DNA of 64,000 bases from an uncultured Collinsella sp. (GCA_958370325.1 CATXJW010000006.1:15338-79337), one strand, 5' to 3'; counted from the stretch's first letter, positions 26,357 to 35,816 are shown. The notes: generated by a model not told the origin, from the sequence alone. Program-made: numbers and translations.

Positions 26357-26578
26357 ATGAAGACGTTGGGTGACGTTAAGGTGGGCGAGAGCTCTACCAT
26401 CGTCAAGCTTCACGGTGAGGGCGCGCTGCGCCGCCACCTTATGGACCTGGGGCTCATCAAGGGCACTTCGTTCAAGGTCGTAAAGGTTGCACCGCTCGGT
26501 GATCCGGTCGAGATCAACGTGCGCGGCTACGAGCTTTCCATCCGCAAGGAGGAGGCGGCCGTCGTCGAGGTCCAGTAA
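26357..26578 (+). CDS. feoA: second FeoA-type protein
   Basis: This 73-residue FeoA-domain protein contains LHGEGALRRHLMDLGLIKGTSFKVVKVAPLGDPVEI, closer to the canonical FeoA pattern than its upstream partner. AAAGGGGG precedes the ATG. It probably acts with FeoB at the membrane. A separate dyad lies between this gene and feoB, so feoB may have an additional regulated promoter. Confidence 0.92.
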   Translation: MKTLGDVKVGESSTIVKLHGEGALRRHLMDLGLIKGTSFKVVKVAPLGDPVEINVRGYELSIRKEEAAVVEVQ

Positions 26579-26606
26579 GGACTCGCGGTGCATATTTCTG
26601 CAGATA

Positions 26607-26626
26607 AAGTTAGGTTTTTCTAACTT
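26607..26626. promoter_or_regulatory. DtxR-like dyad before feoB
   Basis: AAGTTAG (26607-26613) and CTAACTT (26620-26626) are inverted around GTTTTT. The pattern TTAGGTTTTTCTAA resembles iron-regulator boxes of the DtxR/IdeR family. It lies about 75 bp before feoB. Confidence 0.5.
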
Positions 26627-26701
26627 AATGCAGCAACTTTGAAGCACATTATCCAGCTCGCGCGGAGAAAGCAGCGCGGGCACACAAGGAAGAAGGATTG
26701 A

Positions 26702-29029
26702 ATGGCGGATTCTCAGATCCATGTCGCGCTTGCGGGTAACCCCAACTGCGGCAAGACCACGCTTTTCAACCTGATCACCGGCGCCAACGGCTACGTTGGC
26801 AACTGGCCCGGCGTCACGGTTGAGAAAAAGGAAGCCAAGCTCCTAAGCGACAAGAGCGTCACGATTACGGACCTCCCCGGCATCTACTCGCTTTCCCCCT
26901 ACAGCCCCGAGGAGCAGTGCTCGCGCGATTACCTCATGAGCGGCGAGCCCGATGTCGTCGTCCAGGTGGTCGACGCCACCAACTTGGAGCGCAACCTGTA
27001 CCTGGCGCTTCAGGTTATCGAGACCGGCCTGCCCGTGGTCGTTGCCCTCAACATGGCCGACCTGGTCGAGAAGAACGGCGATAAGATCGACACGGACAAG
27101 CTGTCCAAGAAGCTCGGTTGCCCGGTCATGATGATCTCGGCTCTTAAGAACAAGGGCATCAAGGAGCTGTTCGAGCAGGTCAAGAAGTCCGCTGCTTCCA
27201 AGGGCCAGGTGCCGGAGCACAAGTTCGACTCTTCCATCGAGGACGTTCTGGACCACATCGAGAACAACCTGCCGGCGAGCGTTCCCGCCAACAAGCGTCG
27301 CTACTACGCCGTTAAGCTGTTCGAGCGCGACGCGGACGCCTGCAAGCTCATCAACCTCACTAAGGAGAAGGCCGCTCGCGTCGAGCAGCTGGTCGCCCAG
27401 TGCGAGCAGGATTGCGACGACGACGCCGAGTCCATCATTACCGGCGAGCGCTACGGCGTGATTGCCCACATCATCGATGAGTGCCTCACCAAGGCTCCGG
27501 CCAAGATGAGCACCTCCGAGAAGATCGACCGTGTGGTTACCAACCGTATCCTGGGCCTGCCGATCTTTGTGGTCATCATGTTCTGCGTGTACTACATCGC
27601 CGTTTCCACCCTGGGCGGCACGGTGACCGACTTCACCAACGACCAGCTCTTCGGTACCGACGGTTGGTACGTGCTCGGTCAGGGCCGCGACGCCTACGAC
27701 GCAGCCGTCGAGGCTGCGGGCGACAATGCCGACTCGGTCGACCCGGCACAGTACGGTCCCTATGTCCCGGGTATCACCACCATGGTGCACGATGCCCTTG
27801 TGGCGGGCGGTACCGAGGACGGTGGCCTTGTTGATTCGCTGGTCTGCGACGGTATCGTCGGCGGCTTGGGCGCCATCTTCGGCTTTGTGCCGCAGATGTT
27901 CCTGCTCTTTGTGATGCTGTCTTTCTTGGAGGACTGCGGCTACATGGCCCGCGTCGCCTTCATCATGGACCGCGTGTTCCGCCGCTTTGGCCTGTCCGGT
28001 AAGTCCTTTATTCCCATGCTCGTGTCCTCGGGCTGCGGCGTCCCCGGCGTCATGGCCACCAAGACCATCGAGAACGAGAAGGACCGCCGCATGACGGTCA
28101 TGACGACCACGTTCATTCCCTGTGGCGCCAAGCTGCCGATCATCGCCCTGCTCATGGGTTCCATCATCGGCGACTCTTCCACCACCGCCGCATGGATCAG
28201 CCCGCTGTTCTACTTCTTGGGCGTCTTTGCCGTCATCGCCTCGGGCCTCATGCTCAAGAAGACCAAGCTCTTCGCCGGTCGCCCGACGCCGTTCGTTATG
28301 GAGCTTCCCGCCTATCACTTCCCGGCAATCCGCTCTTGGGCGCTGCATGTATGGGAGCGCTGCTGGGCCTTTATCAAGAAGGCTGGTACGGTCATCTTTG
28401 CGTCCACCGTCGTTGTTTGGTTCCTCTCCAACTTTGGTAGCTACAACGGTTCCTTTGGCTTCCTGCCCGCGATGGACGGCATCCCCGAGGAGTTCATGGA
28501 CTACTCCGTGCTTGCCATGCTCGGTAACCTGGTCGCTTGGATCTTCGCCCCGCTCGGCTTTAGCACCTGGCAGGCCACCGCGCTGACTGTCTCTGGCCTT
28601 GTCGCTAAGGAGAACGTCGTCGCCACCGCCGGCTCGCTGCTGTCCGTCGCCGACGCCGCCGAGACCGACCCGAGCCTGTGGACCGCGTTTGCCGGCATGT
28701 TCCCGACCATGGGTGCTTGCGTCGCCTTTGGCGCTTTCAACCTGCTATGTGCCCCGTGCTTTGCCGCCATGGGTACTATCCGCAACCAGATGGACTCCGG
28801 CAAGTGGACCGCGATTGCCATCGGCTACGAGTGCGCCTTTGCCTGGGTCATCGGCCTGTTCATCAACCAGTTCTACAATCTGCTTGTCCTTGGCCAGTTT
28901 GGTATTTGGACGGTTGTAGCCATCGTTCTGCTGGTTGCGATGCTCTTCCAGATTTTCCGTCCCATGCCTAAGCACGCTTGGACCGACGAGGACGAGACCA
29001 ACACCGCTTCCGCTGCAGTTTCCGCTTAA
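26702..29029 (+). CDS. feoB: ferrous iron transporter FeoB
   Basis: This 775-residue protein imports Fe2+ across the inner membrane. The cytoplasmic G domain carries G1 (GNPNCGKTTL), G3 (DLPGIYSL) and G4 (NMADL), followed by a helical GDI-like domain to about residue 270. The membrane part contains two Gate regions, including the conserved SSGCGVPGVMATKTIENEKDRR-type segment. The linker near residues 305-370 is rather acidic and long. It is the third gene of the feo cluster, and a strong terminator follows. Confidence 0.97.
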   Translation: MADSQIHVALAGNPNCGKTTLFNLITGANGYVGNWPGVTVEKKEAKLLSDKSVTITDLPGIYSLSPYSPEEQCSRDYLMSGEPDVVVQVVDATNLERNLYLALQVIETGLPVVVALNMADLVEKNGDKIDTDKLSKKLGCPVMMISALKNKGIKELFEQVKKSAASKGQVPEHKFDSSIEDVLDHIENNLPASVPANKRRYYAVKLFERDADACKLINLTKEKAARVEQLVAQCEQDCDDDAESIITGERYGVIAHIIDECLTKAPAKMSTSEKIDRVVTNRILGLPIFVVIMFCVYYIAVSTLGGTVTDFTNDQLFGTDGWYVLGQGRDAYDAAVEAAGDNADSVDPAQYGPYVPGITTMVHDALVAGGTEDGGLVDSLVCDGIVGGLGAIFGFVPQMFLLFVMLSFLEDCGYMARVAFIMDRVFRRFGLSGKSFIPMLVSSGCGVPGVMATKTIENEKDRRMTVMTTTFIPCGAKLPIIALLMGSIIGDSSTTAAWISPLFYFLGVFAVIASGLMLKKTKLFAGRPTPFVMELPAYHFPAIRSWALHVWERCWAFIKKAGTVIFASTVVVWFLSNFGSYNGSFGFLPAMDGIPEEFMDYSVLAMLGNLVAWIFAPLGFSTWQATALTVSGLVAKENVVATAGSLLSVADAAETDPSLWTAFAGMFPTMGACVAFGAFNLLCAPCFAAMGTIRNQMDSGKWTAIAIGYECAFAWVIGLFINQFYNLLVLGQFGIWTVVAIVLLVAMLFQIFRPMPKHAWTDEDETNTASAAVSA

Positions 29030-29058
29030 GTCTGAATAAGGATTAGCCCCTTTCCATG

Positions 29059-29091
29059 AGCCCGGGTGTCCCAGCGACACTCGGGCTTTTT
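29059..29091 (+). terminator. feoB terminator
   Basis: A 12-bp stem (29059-29070 with 29076-29087) is followed by TTTTT. Confidence 0.85.
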
Positions 29092-29204
29092 GGTGAGGGA
29101 GATGTGGCGTTTCCGCAGATAAAACCGACCAAAATAAACCTGTCCCTTTTTGGCAGGTGGAGAATGGGGTAAAGTAAGTGGAGGTTAACTAGAGGAGGCT
29201 TGCT

Positions 29205-29405
29205 ATGGCACCTATCGATATTGTTGTACTGGCTGTTATCGGCATTGCGTTTGTCGCCGTGTGCGTGCGCATCTACCGCAAGGGCACCTGCGCCGACTGC
29301 GCTCAGGGCGGCGTTTGCACGGGACATTGTTCCAACAAAAAAACCTGCGCCGCGCTTAAGGGCGTGGACAAAATTGCCGAAGACTTGGGCCGCGGCATCA
29401 AATAA
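29205..29405 (+). CDS. FeoB-associated Cys-rich membrane protein
   Basis: This 66-residue protein has one N-terminal membrane helix (residues 5-25) and a cytoplasmic tail with Cys residues in CADCAQGGVCTGHCSNKKTC. This matches the FeoB-associated Cys-rich protein family found after feoB in many anaerobes. The role is unproven; iron handling or a FeoC-like function is usual speculation. GAGGAGG lies before the ATG. Confidence 0.85.
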   Translation: MAPIDIVVLAVIGIAFVAVCVRIYRKGTCADCAQGGVCTGHCSNKKTCAALKGVDKIAEDLGRGIK

Positions 29406-29420
29406 AAGGTCCAGGCACCC

Positions 29421-29454
29421 AAGCGCCTCGCGAGCATCCGTTCGCGGGGCGCTT
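29421..29454 (+). terminator. hairpin after the feo cluster
   Basis: AAGCGCCTCGCG and CGCGGGGCGCTT form a 12-bp stem around a 10-nt loop. The T-run is weak. Confidence 0.6.
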
Positions 29455-29551
29455 TGCACATTTGGGGGAGAGCGCGGCGAGTTGAAGAGTCATTTTGGGG
29501 TATCGTTACCTGTACTGTTAATTGGCAACTTATCTATAACGGAGTAACCCC

Positions 29552-30631
29552 ATGAGCGCTCGCGTAACCATGAAGGACATAGCCGCCGAGCTTGGCGTTT
29601 CCATCAATACCGTGCACAAGGCCCTGACGGGTAAGGCCGGCGTGAGCGAATCCGTGCGCTCCAAGGTGAATGCCAAGGCCGAGGCCATGGGTTACCATCG
29701 CAATACGAGTGCCTCGAGCCTGCGACGCAAGGATATCAACCTGGTGTTTTGCCTGCCCCGCGCATCGCGCGAGGGGGCGTACTTTTTCCGTTACCTGTGG
29801 GAAGGCTGCAACCGCTTTGAGCAGGAGGTCATCGACCAGGGCATTACGGTTGAGCGCGTAGAATTTGGCGTGGGTGGCTACGCCGATGCGCTCGAGCAAA
29901 TCGACGAGCGCCTGCAGATAGGGGAGAAGATTGATGGCCTGCTTGCCTATGTTCCGGGCGATGATCGCGCGACCGAACTCTTGAGGCAGATTGCCGAGGC
30001 AGGCGTGACAATCGAGCTCGTCGACGGCGACCGACCGCACCTCGATCGCCTGGGTGCCAGTCTGGCGGACTATTCCGCGGCGGGTAGTCTTATGGCAGAG
30101 CAGGCGGCTAACCTGGTCCACGCTTCTGGGGCTGACGCCCGCGTGCTCCTGTTGGCGGGCGACCCCTATACCGATTCACACTATCTGACCGCCCGCGCCT
30201 TTCATAATTACCTGCGTGAGCATGATATTCCATGGCAGGTTGAGGACCTTGCCGGCGCCCATGCGCAAGTCAAACAGCTCGAGCTCGAGCTTGAACAGCG
30301 CTTGAGTGCGCCGGATGCCCCCGAGCTCATCTGTAGCGTTTTTGCCGTTGGTTCCGAAGTGGTCGCCGACGCGCTCGTTTCAAGCGGCAAGGCCGGCCAG
30401 GTCATGGTGATCGGCAACGACCTGTTCCCCGAGAGCGCCTTGGCCTTGCGCCGTGGCATCTTTACTAATATTGTCTATAAGGACCCGGTGAGCTTGGCCT
30501 ACCGTGGCGCCAAGACTTTGGGCGAGTATTTGCTGTGGGGTAAAACTCCGGCGGAGCCCGTGCAGAAGGGTGCTGTGGAGATGGTGTTTGCCAGCAACGT
30601 CGACCGCTACTGCGAGCTTGCGGGAATTTAG
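29552..30631 (+). CDS. LacI-family regulator, probable uronate regulon repressor
   Basis: This 359-residue LacI-type protein has its helix-turn-helix at residues 7-30 (MKDIAAELGVSINTVHKALTGKAGV), unusual in having INTVHKAL where most have ATVSRVL. A periplasmic-binding-protein-like sensor domain follows. It reads towards the uxaC operon 460 bp downstream. The palindromes around the uxaC promoter have the central CG typical of LacI operators, which makes it the leading candidate for their binder. In Bacillus, LacI-type ExuR and KdgR control the same pathway. The second LacI gene and the GntR gene near 59-62 kb are alternatives. Confidence 0.85.
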   Translation: MSARVTMKDIAAELGVSINTVHKALTGKAGVSESVRSKVNAKAEAMGYHRNTSASSLRRKDINLVFCLPRASREGAYFFRYLWEGCNRFEQEVIDQGITVERVEFGVGGYADALEQIDERLQIGEKIDGLLAYVPGDDRATELLRQIAEAGVTIELVDGDRPHLDRLGASLADYSAAGSLMAEQAANLVHASGADARVLLLAGDPYTDSHYLTARAFHNYLREHDIPWQVEDLAGAHAQVKQLELELEQRLSAPDAPELICSVFAVGSEVVADALVSSGKAGQVMVIGNDLFPESALALRRGIFTNIVYKDPVSLAYRGAKTLGEYLLWGKTPAEPVQKGAVEMVFASNVDRYCELAGI

Positions 30632-30660
30632 CCGTTTAGTCAGGTACCCCCTCTTGCGAC

Positions 30661-30851
30661 GTGCATTTTTTGGAGTATTCAGCAATGGCGTGTCCCGAAA
30701 GAGGCTAGGACGACTGTTTTAAGTGCCCCCGATGGCGTAATTCGCCATCGGGGGCACTTATTTATGCCGATTGGGCGCAATATGAGCATCAGATAGGGCT
30801 TCGAAGACGGCGCGCGGTGCGCTCCGATGCTGAATACTCCCAAAAATGCAC
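30661..30851. mobile_element. 191-bp MITE-like element
   Basis: Terminal inverted repeats of 24 nt (30661-30684 and 30828-30851) match at 23 positions. Each arm starts GTGCATTTTT (read inward) and ends with TATTCAGCA. No transposase frame lies inside. Other copies cannot be checked within this window, so mobility is an inference. Confidence 0.5.
30721..30764 (+). terminator. strong hairpin inside the MITE-like element
   Basis: Perfect 17-nt arms (30721-30737 and 30743-30759) with a 5-nt loop are followed by ATTTAT. It probably terminates the LacI transcript. Confidence 0.75.
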
Positions 30852-30947
30852 GGCGGAACATGACCCACCTGGCCAAAGCGCTCAAGTTCGGTATTCGGGG
30901 ACGCCTGCCAATTCGCAATACATACAAGTCACGGCTCCAGTAACCGT

Positions 30948-31036
30948 TGAACGGGCAAAATCGACCGTTCACCCCATGGTGGTTAGGTGAACGTTCACCT
31001 TTTAAGTCGCAATGAATTAGTATAGTGAACGTTCAC
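30948..31036 (+). promoter_or_regulatory. uxaC operon promoter with paired operators
   Basis: Two sites with the perfect core GTGAACGTTCAC occur at 30987-30998 and 31025-31036, centres 38 bp apart. A -10-like TATAGT lies at 31021-31026, touching the second site. Upstream, TGAACGG and CCGTTCA (30948-30971) form an inverted pair with a 10-nt spacer, an arrangement repeated before the transporter gene. Confidence 0.75.
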
Positions 31037-31090
31037 CTAGAGGATAACGAGCGCATCGTGCGCCCGCTCCGCCAACAAAGGGGTTGTTTG

Positions 31091-32518
31091 ATGAAAAACT
31101 TCATGGACGATCAGGATTTCCTGCTGAGCACCAAAACCGGTGAGGAGCTGTTCCACAACTTTGCCGAGGGCATGCCCATCGTTGACTACCACTGCCACAT
31201 TTCTCCCAAGGAGATCTGGGACGACAAGCGTTTTGAGAACATCACCGAGGTTTGGCTGGGCGGCGACCACTACAAGTGGCGTCTGATGCGTGCCAACGGC
31301 GTTGACGAGCGCTTCATTACCGGCGATGCTCCTGCTCGCGAGAAGTTCCAGAAGTGGGCCGAGACCCTGGGCCGCTGCGTGGGCAACCCCGTCTTTGAGT
31401 GGAGCCACCTGGAGCTTAAGCGTTACTTTGGCTACGAGGGCGTCCTGAACGGCAAAACCGCTCAGGAGGTCTGGGACCTTGCCAACGCCAAGCTCGCTGA
31501 GGCCAGCTTTACCTGCCGCAACCTGATCAAGCAGTCCAACGTCCGCATGATCTGCACTACCGACGACCCCGCCGACAGCTTTGAGTGGCACAAGAAGATT
31601 GCCGCCGACGACAGCTTTGACGTTCAGGTCGTTCCCGCCATGCGCCCCGATGCCGCCCTGCGCATCGAGCGTGGCCAGGAGTTCGCCGACTACTGCAAGC
31701 ACCTCTCCGAGGTTGCCGGCATTGAGATCAGCGACTTCGAGGGCATGAAGGCCGCCATCTCCAAGCGCTACGACGTTGCCCACGAGCTGGGCTGCCGCGC
31801 TTCCGACCACGCGCTCGACTACGTTATGTACGTTCCGGCTACCGCCGACGAGATCGAGACTATCTTTGCCAAGGGCCTTGCCGCCGAGCCGCTTGCCGAG
31901 GACGAGGTCCTCAAGTATAAGACGGCCTTTATGCAGTTCGTCGCCGGCGAGTATGTCCGCCTTGGTTGGGCCATGCAGCTGCACTTTGGCTGCAAGCGTG
32001 ACAACAACCGCGCTATGTTCGCCAAGCTCGGTCCCGACACCGGCTACGACTGCATCTCCAACTACACGCCGTCCGACCAGCTGGCCGATTTCCTCAACTC
32101 CATCCAGGAGTCCACGGGTCTGCCCAAGACCATCCTGTACAGCCTGAACCCCATCGACAACACCATGATCGATACCGTGATGGGCTGCTTCCAGGAGGCT
32201 CCGACCGCCGGCAAGATCCAGAACGGCTCTGCCTGGTGGTTCAACGACAACGAGGTTGGTATGCGCGAGCAGCTCACGGCTCTGGCTAACGAGGGCGTGC
32301 TGGGCAACTTTGTGGGCATGCTTACCGATTCCCGCTCCTTCCTGTCCTACCCGCGTCACGAGTACTTCCGTCGCGTGCTGTGCGGCGTGATCGGCGAGTG
32401 GGTCGAGCAGGGCAAGTATCCGGCCGACATGGAGCTGCTGGGAGCCATCGTGCGCGACATCAGCTACAACAACGCGGTCCGCTACTTTGGCTTTGACCTG
32501 GATACCGTCGAGGCCTAA
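31091..32518 (+). CDS. uxaC: glucuronate/galacturonate isomerase
   Basis: This 475-residue amidohydrolase-fold enzyme isomerises D-galacturonate to tagaturonate and D-glucuronate to fructuronate. The N-terminal metal ligands His34 and His36 are in VDYHCHISPKEI, and length and the HNFAEGMPIVDYH context match UxaC. The ATG after AAAGGGG is chosen over an upstream start that lies within the operator. First gene of uxaC-uxaB-uxaA, under two GTGAACGTTCAC operators. A terminator-like hairpin follows, so uxaC may be expressed above uxaB and uxaA. Confidence 0.95.
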   Translation: MKNFMDDQDFLLSTKTGEELFHNFAEGMPIVDYHCHISPKEIWDDKRFENITEVWLGGDHYKWRLMRANGVDERFITGDAPAREKFQKWAETLGRCVGNPVFEWSHLELKRYFGYEGVLNGKTAQEVWDLANAKLAEASFTCRNLIKQSNVRMICTTDDPADSFEWHKKIAADDSFDVQVVPAMRPDAALRIERGQEFADYCKHLSEVAGIEISDFEGMKAAISKRYDVAHELGCRASDHALDYVMYVPATADEIETIFAKGLAAEPLAEDEVLKYKTAFMQFVAGEYVRLGWAMQLHFGCKRDNNRAMFAKLGPDTGYDCISNYTPSDQLADFLNSIQESTGLPKTILYSLNPIDNTMIDTVMGCFQEAPTAGKIQNGSAWWFNDNEVGMREQLTALANEGVLGNFVGMLTDSRSFLSYPRHEYFRRVLCGVIGEWVEQGKYPADMELLGAIVRDISYNNAVRYFGFDLDTVEA

Positions 32519-32542
32519 ACCCGCATCGAACCACACCGAACT

Positions 32543-32578
32543 CGGGAGCGCCGTTGCCACACGCGGCGCCCCCGTTTT
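32543..32578 (+). terminator. hairpin between uxaC and uxaB
   Basis: A GC-rich stem (about 32543-32553 with 32564-32574, one bulge) is followed by TTTT. It is likely a partial terminator inside the operon. Confidence 0.6.
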
Positions 32579-32614
32579 GCCTGCACGCTAACAGCAATCT
32601 AAGGAGAGACATCG

Positions 32615-34129
32615 ATGGAGAACATCAGCTACGAGACGCTCGAGAAGATTGGCTACAAGGGCTACCTGCTGCCCAAGGACGCGCCCGAGAAGGTTCTGCA
32701 GTTTGGCGAGGGCAATTTCCTGCGCGCCTTCGTCGACCGCTTCTTTGACATGGGCAACGAGGCAACCGGCTGGAACGGCAAGGTTGTCATGGTCCAGCCC
32801 ATCAGCGGCGCCTTTGGCTTTGCCGACGGCATTAACGCCCAGGATGACCTGTACACCGTGCTGGTGCGCGGCAAGGAGAACGGCAACACGGTCGACGAGT
32901 CCCGCGTGATCAGCGCCTGCAGCCGCTGCCTCAATCCGTATCGCGAGGACGACTACCGCGCCATGATGGAGGTCGCCGTCTCCGACGATTTGGAGATTAT
33001 CGTCTCCAACACCACCGAGGCCGGTATCGCCTACGATCCGTCCTGCAAGGCCGACGACATGCCGCCCGCGAGCTTCCCCGCTAAGCTTGCCCAGGTGCTC
33101 CACACCCGCTGGGCCGCCGGCAAGCCGGGCGTCATTGTGCTCGCCTGCGAGCTCATCGATCACAACGGCGAGGAGCTGCTGCGCATCATGAACCAGTACG
33201 TGAGCGATTGGGGCTGGGAGGACGAGTTCTCGCAGTGGATGGCCAACGACTGCACCGTCTGCACCACGCTCGTCGACACTATCGTCCCCGGCCGCATCCG
33301 CGACCCCAAGGAGGCCGCTGCCGTGGCCGAGCGCCTGGGCTACGGGGATCCTTTCCTGGCCGTGCGCGAGCCCTTCCAGATGTGGGGCATCCAGGGCGAC
33401 GAGTCGCTCAAGGAGCGTCTGCCCTTCGTGAAGGCCGGCCTGCCGGGCGTCTTTGTGACCCCCGATGTCACCCCGTACAAGAAGCGTAAGGTCCGCATCC
33501 TCAACGGCGCCCATACCGCCTTTGTTCCGGGCTCCTGGGTTGCCGGCTTTGACATCGTGCGCGATTGCATGCACGACGAGACCGTTCGTGGCTTCATGAA
33601 CACCATGCTCTACGACGAGGTCATCCCGACGCTTGCCGCCGACCTGGACGTCGAGGACTGCAAGGCCTTTGCCGCCGCCGTCGAGAACCGCTTCGACAAC
33701 CCGTTTATCGACCACGCGCTGCTCTCCATTTGCCTCAACTCCACGGCCAAGTGGCGCGCTCGCGACCTGCCCACGCTCAAGGACTATGTTGCCGAGACCG
33801 GCAGCCTGCCCAAGTGCCTGGCCACGAGCCTCGCTACGCTCATCGCCTTCTATACGCAGGAACTTATTGCTCGCGAGGGCGATGGCCTGCACCTGCGCCG
33901 CGCCGACGGCACCGAGTACACCGCTCAGGACGATGCCTTCGTGCTCGATTTCTACGCCGCCCACGCCGGTGCAGACGATGCCGAGCTGGTGCACGACGTG
34001 CTCAGCAACGAGCAGATGTGGGGCGAGGACCTTACGCAGATCGCCGGTCTTGAGGAGTTTGTCGTCAACGCGCTTGCCGTCGTGCGCGCCGAGGGCGCCA
34101 AGCAGGCATTTGCTAACGCCCAGGCCTAA
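32615..34129 (+). CDS. uxaB: tagaturonate reductase (altronate oxidoreductase)
   Basis: This 504-residue protein of the mannitol dehydrogenase family reduces tagaturonate to altronate with NADH. The start QFGEGNFLRAFVDRFFD resembles the dinucleotide-binding segment of UxaB rather than UxuB. The central KKRKVRILNGAHT holds the conserved catalytic lysine region. AAGGAGAG precedes the ATG. It lies between uxaC and uxaA, which confirms the galacturonate branch. Confidence 0.94.
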   Translation: MENISYETLEKIGYKGYLLPKDAPEKVLQFGEGNFLRAFVDRFFDMGNEATGWNGKVVMVQPISGAFGFADGINAQDDLYTVLVRGKENGNTVDESRVISACSRCLNPYREDDYRAMMEVAVSDDLEIIVSNTTEAGIAYDPSCKADDMPPASFPAKLAQVLHTRWAAGKPGVIVLACELIDHNGEELLRIMNQYVSDWGWEDEFSQWMANDCTVCTTLVDTIVPGRIRDPKEAAAVAERLGYGDPFLAVREPFQMWGIQGDESLKERLPFVKAGLPGVFVTPDVTPYKKRKVRILNGAHTAFVPGSWVAGFDIVRDCMHDETVRGFMNTMLYDEVIPTLAADLDVEDCKAFAAAVENRFDNPFIDHALLSICLNSTAKWRARDLPTLKDYVAETGSLPKCLATSLATLIAFYTQELIAREGDGLHLRRADGTEYTAQDDAFVLDFYAAHAGADDAELVHDVLSNEQMWGEDLTQIAGLEEFVVNALAVVRAEGAKQAFANAQA

Positions 34130-34139
34130 ATCCTTCTGT

Positions 34140-34165
34140 GCGCCCGCCGAGCAACTGGCGGGCGC
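34140..34165 (+). repeat. hairpin between uxaB and uxaA
   Basis: GCGCCCGCC and GGCGGGCGC form a perfect 9-bp stem with an 8-nt loop. No T-run follows. Confidence 0.55.
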
Positions 34166-34207
34166 CCGCTGACTTCTGCTCAACCTGTAGGGTTAGGACT
34201 CTTTGTA

Positions 34208-35692
34208 ATGAATACTATCCAGATCAATCCGGCCGACAACGTGATCGTTGCGCTGTCGCCGCTTGCCAAGGGCACCGCCGTCGCGGTTCCCGGGGTGGGC
34301 GAGGTCGTGGCCGCGGAGGATATTCCGCAGGGCCACAAGATGGCCGTGCGCGCCATTGCGGCGGGGGAGGACGTCGTCAAGTACGGTCTTCCTATCGGCC
34401 ACGTGACGGGCGACATCCAGCCCGGCCAGTGGCTTCATACACATAACGTCAAGACCAACCTTTCGGGCGAGGTCGAGTACGCTTACAACCCGACGCATCC
34501 GGTCGTTGAGCCGGTTGAGCCCGAGACCTTTATGGGCTTCCGCCGCGCTGACGGCCGCGCCGCCACGCGCAACGAGCTGTGGATCATCCCCACGGTCGGC
34601 TGCGTCAACGAGGTCGCGCGTGCCATGTGCGAGCAGGCCCAGGATCTGGTCGAGGGTTCGCTGGAGGGCGTTTACTACTTCCCGCATCCCTTTGGCTGCT
34701 CCCAGACCGGCGCCGACCACGCCCAGACACGCCGTCTGCTGGTGGCGCTCTCGCGTCACGCAAACGCTGCGGGTGTGCTGTTCCTGTCCCTCGGTTGCGA
34801 AAACTGCACGCACCAGCAGGTACTCGACGAGCTCGGTGACTTCGATCACGAGCGCGTTCGATTCCTCGCCTGCCAGGATGTAGCCGACGAGCAGGTCGAG
34901 GGTCACAAGATCCTGTCCGAGCTTGCCGACCTGGCCAAGCAGGCCAAGCGTGAGCCCATTCCTGCCTCCGAGCTGGTCATTGGCCTTAAGTGCGGCGGCT
35001 CTGACGGTCTTTCGGGCATTACCGCCAACCCCACGATCGGTCGCGTGAGCGATATGATTGTCGCCCGCGGCGGCACGTCGGTGCTCACCGAGGTTCCCGA
35101 GATGTTTGGCGCGGAGAGCATTCTGCTCGATCGCTGTGAGAGCCAGGACGTCTTTAACGCAGCTGCCGACATGCTCAACGGCTTTAAGGACTACTTTATC
35201 AGCCACGGCGAGGTCGTCTATGAGAACCCGAGCCCCGGCAACAAGGACGGCGGCATTACCACGCTCGAGGACAAGAGCTGCGGCTGCGTGCAAAAGGGCG
35301 GATCTGCCCCCATCGTCGACGTGCTGCCGTATGCCGGTCAGGCTACCAAGCATGGCCTGAACATGCTGTGCGGTCCGGGCAACGACATGGTATCCACTAC
35401 GGCCCTGACGGCTGCCGGCTGCCACGTGATTCTGTTCTCGACCGGCCGCGGCACGCCGTTTGGCGCACCGGCGCCTACCCTTAAGGTGTTCACCAACCAG
35501 CGTCTGTGCGACCACAAGGCCAACTGGATGGACTTTAACGCCGGCATGGTCGCCACGGGCGAGCGTACGCTCGACGAGGCTGCCCACGACCTGTACCAGC
35601 TGGTGCTAGAGACGGCGAGCGGCAAGCTTACGAGTGCCGAGCGTCGCGGCTGCCACGAGATCAGCATTTGGAAGGATGGCGTCTGCCTGTAG
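34208..35692 (+). CDS. uxaA: altronate dehydratase
   Basis: This 494-residue enzyme dehydrates altronate to 2-keto-3-deoxygluconate (KDG). An N-terminal SAF-type domain (about residues 1-100) precedes the catalytic part with FGCSQTGADHAQT, SLGCENCTHQQ and KCGGSDGLSGITANP, the Cys/His-rich metal segments of UxaA/GarD. The stop is followed by a strong terminator, closing the uxaC-B-A operon. Confidence 0.96.
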   Translation: MNTIQINPADNVIVALSPLAKGTAVAVPGVGEVVAAEDIPQGHKMAVRAIAAGEDVVKYGLPIGHVTGDIQPGQWLHTHNVKTNLSGEVEYAYNPTHPVVEPVEPETFMGFRRADGRAATRNELWIIPTVGCVNEVARAMCEQAQDLVEGSLEGVYYFPHPFGCSQTGADHAQTRRLLVALSRHANAAGVLFLSLGCENCTHQQVLDELGDFDHERVRFLACQDVADEQVEGHKILSELADLAKQAKREPIPASELVIGLKCGGSDGLSGITANPTIGRVSDMIVARGGTSVLTEVPEMFGAESILLDRCESQDVFNAAADMLNGFKDYFISHGEVVYENPSPGNKDGGITTLEDKSCGCVQKGGSAPIVDVLPYAGQATKHGLNMLCGPGNDMVSTTALTAAGCHVILFSTGRGTPFGAPAPTLKVFTNQRLCDHKANWMDFNAGMVATGERTLDEAAHDLYQLVLETASGKLTSAERRGCHEISIWKDGVCL

Positions 35693-35724
35693 CGGTAAAT
35701 GGGTTCGCATAGGGCACTATTGAC

Positions 35725-35766
35725 CATGGCCCCGTCGGGAGTGTTCCCGGCGGGGCCATGTTTGTT
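35725..35766 (+). terminator. uxaA terminator
   Basis: CATGGCCCCG and CGGGGCCATG with further inner pairing are followed by TTTGTT. Confidence 0.8.
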
Positions 35767-35816
35767 CTGTCTGTTCGGGCGTGTCTTTCTGAGGGTACGG
35801 GAGCGGCGAAAACAAT

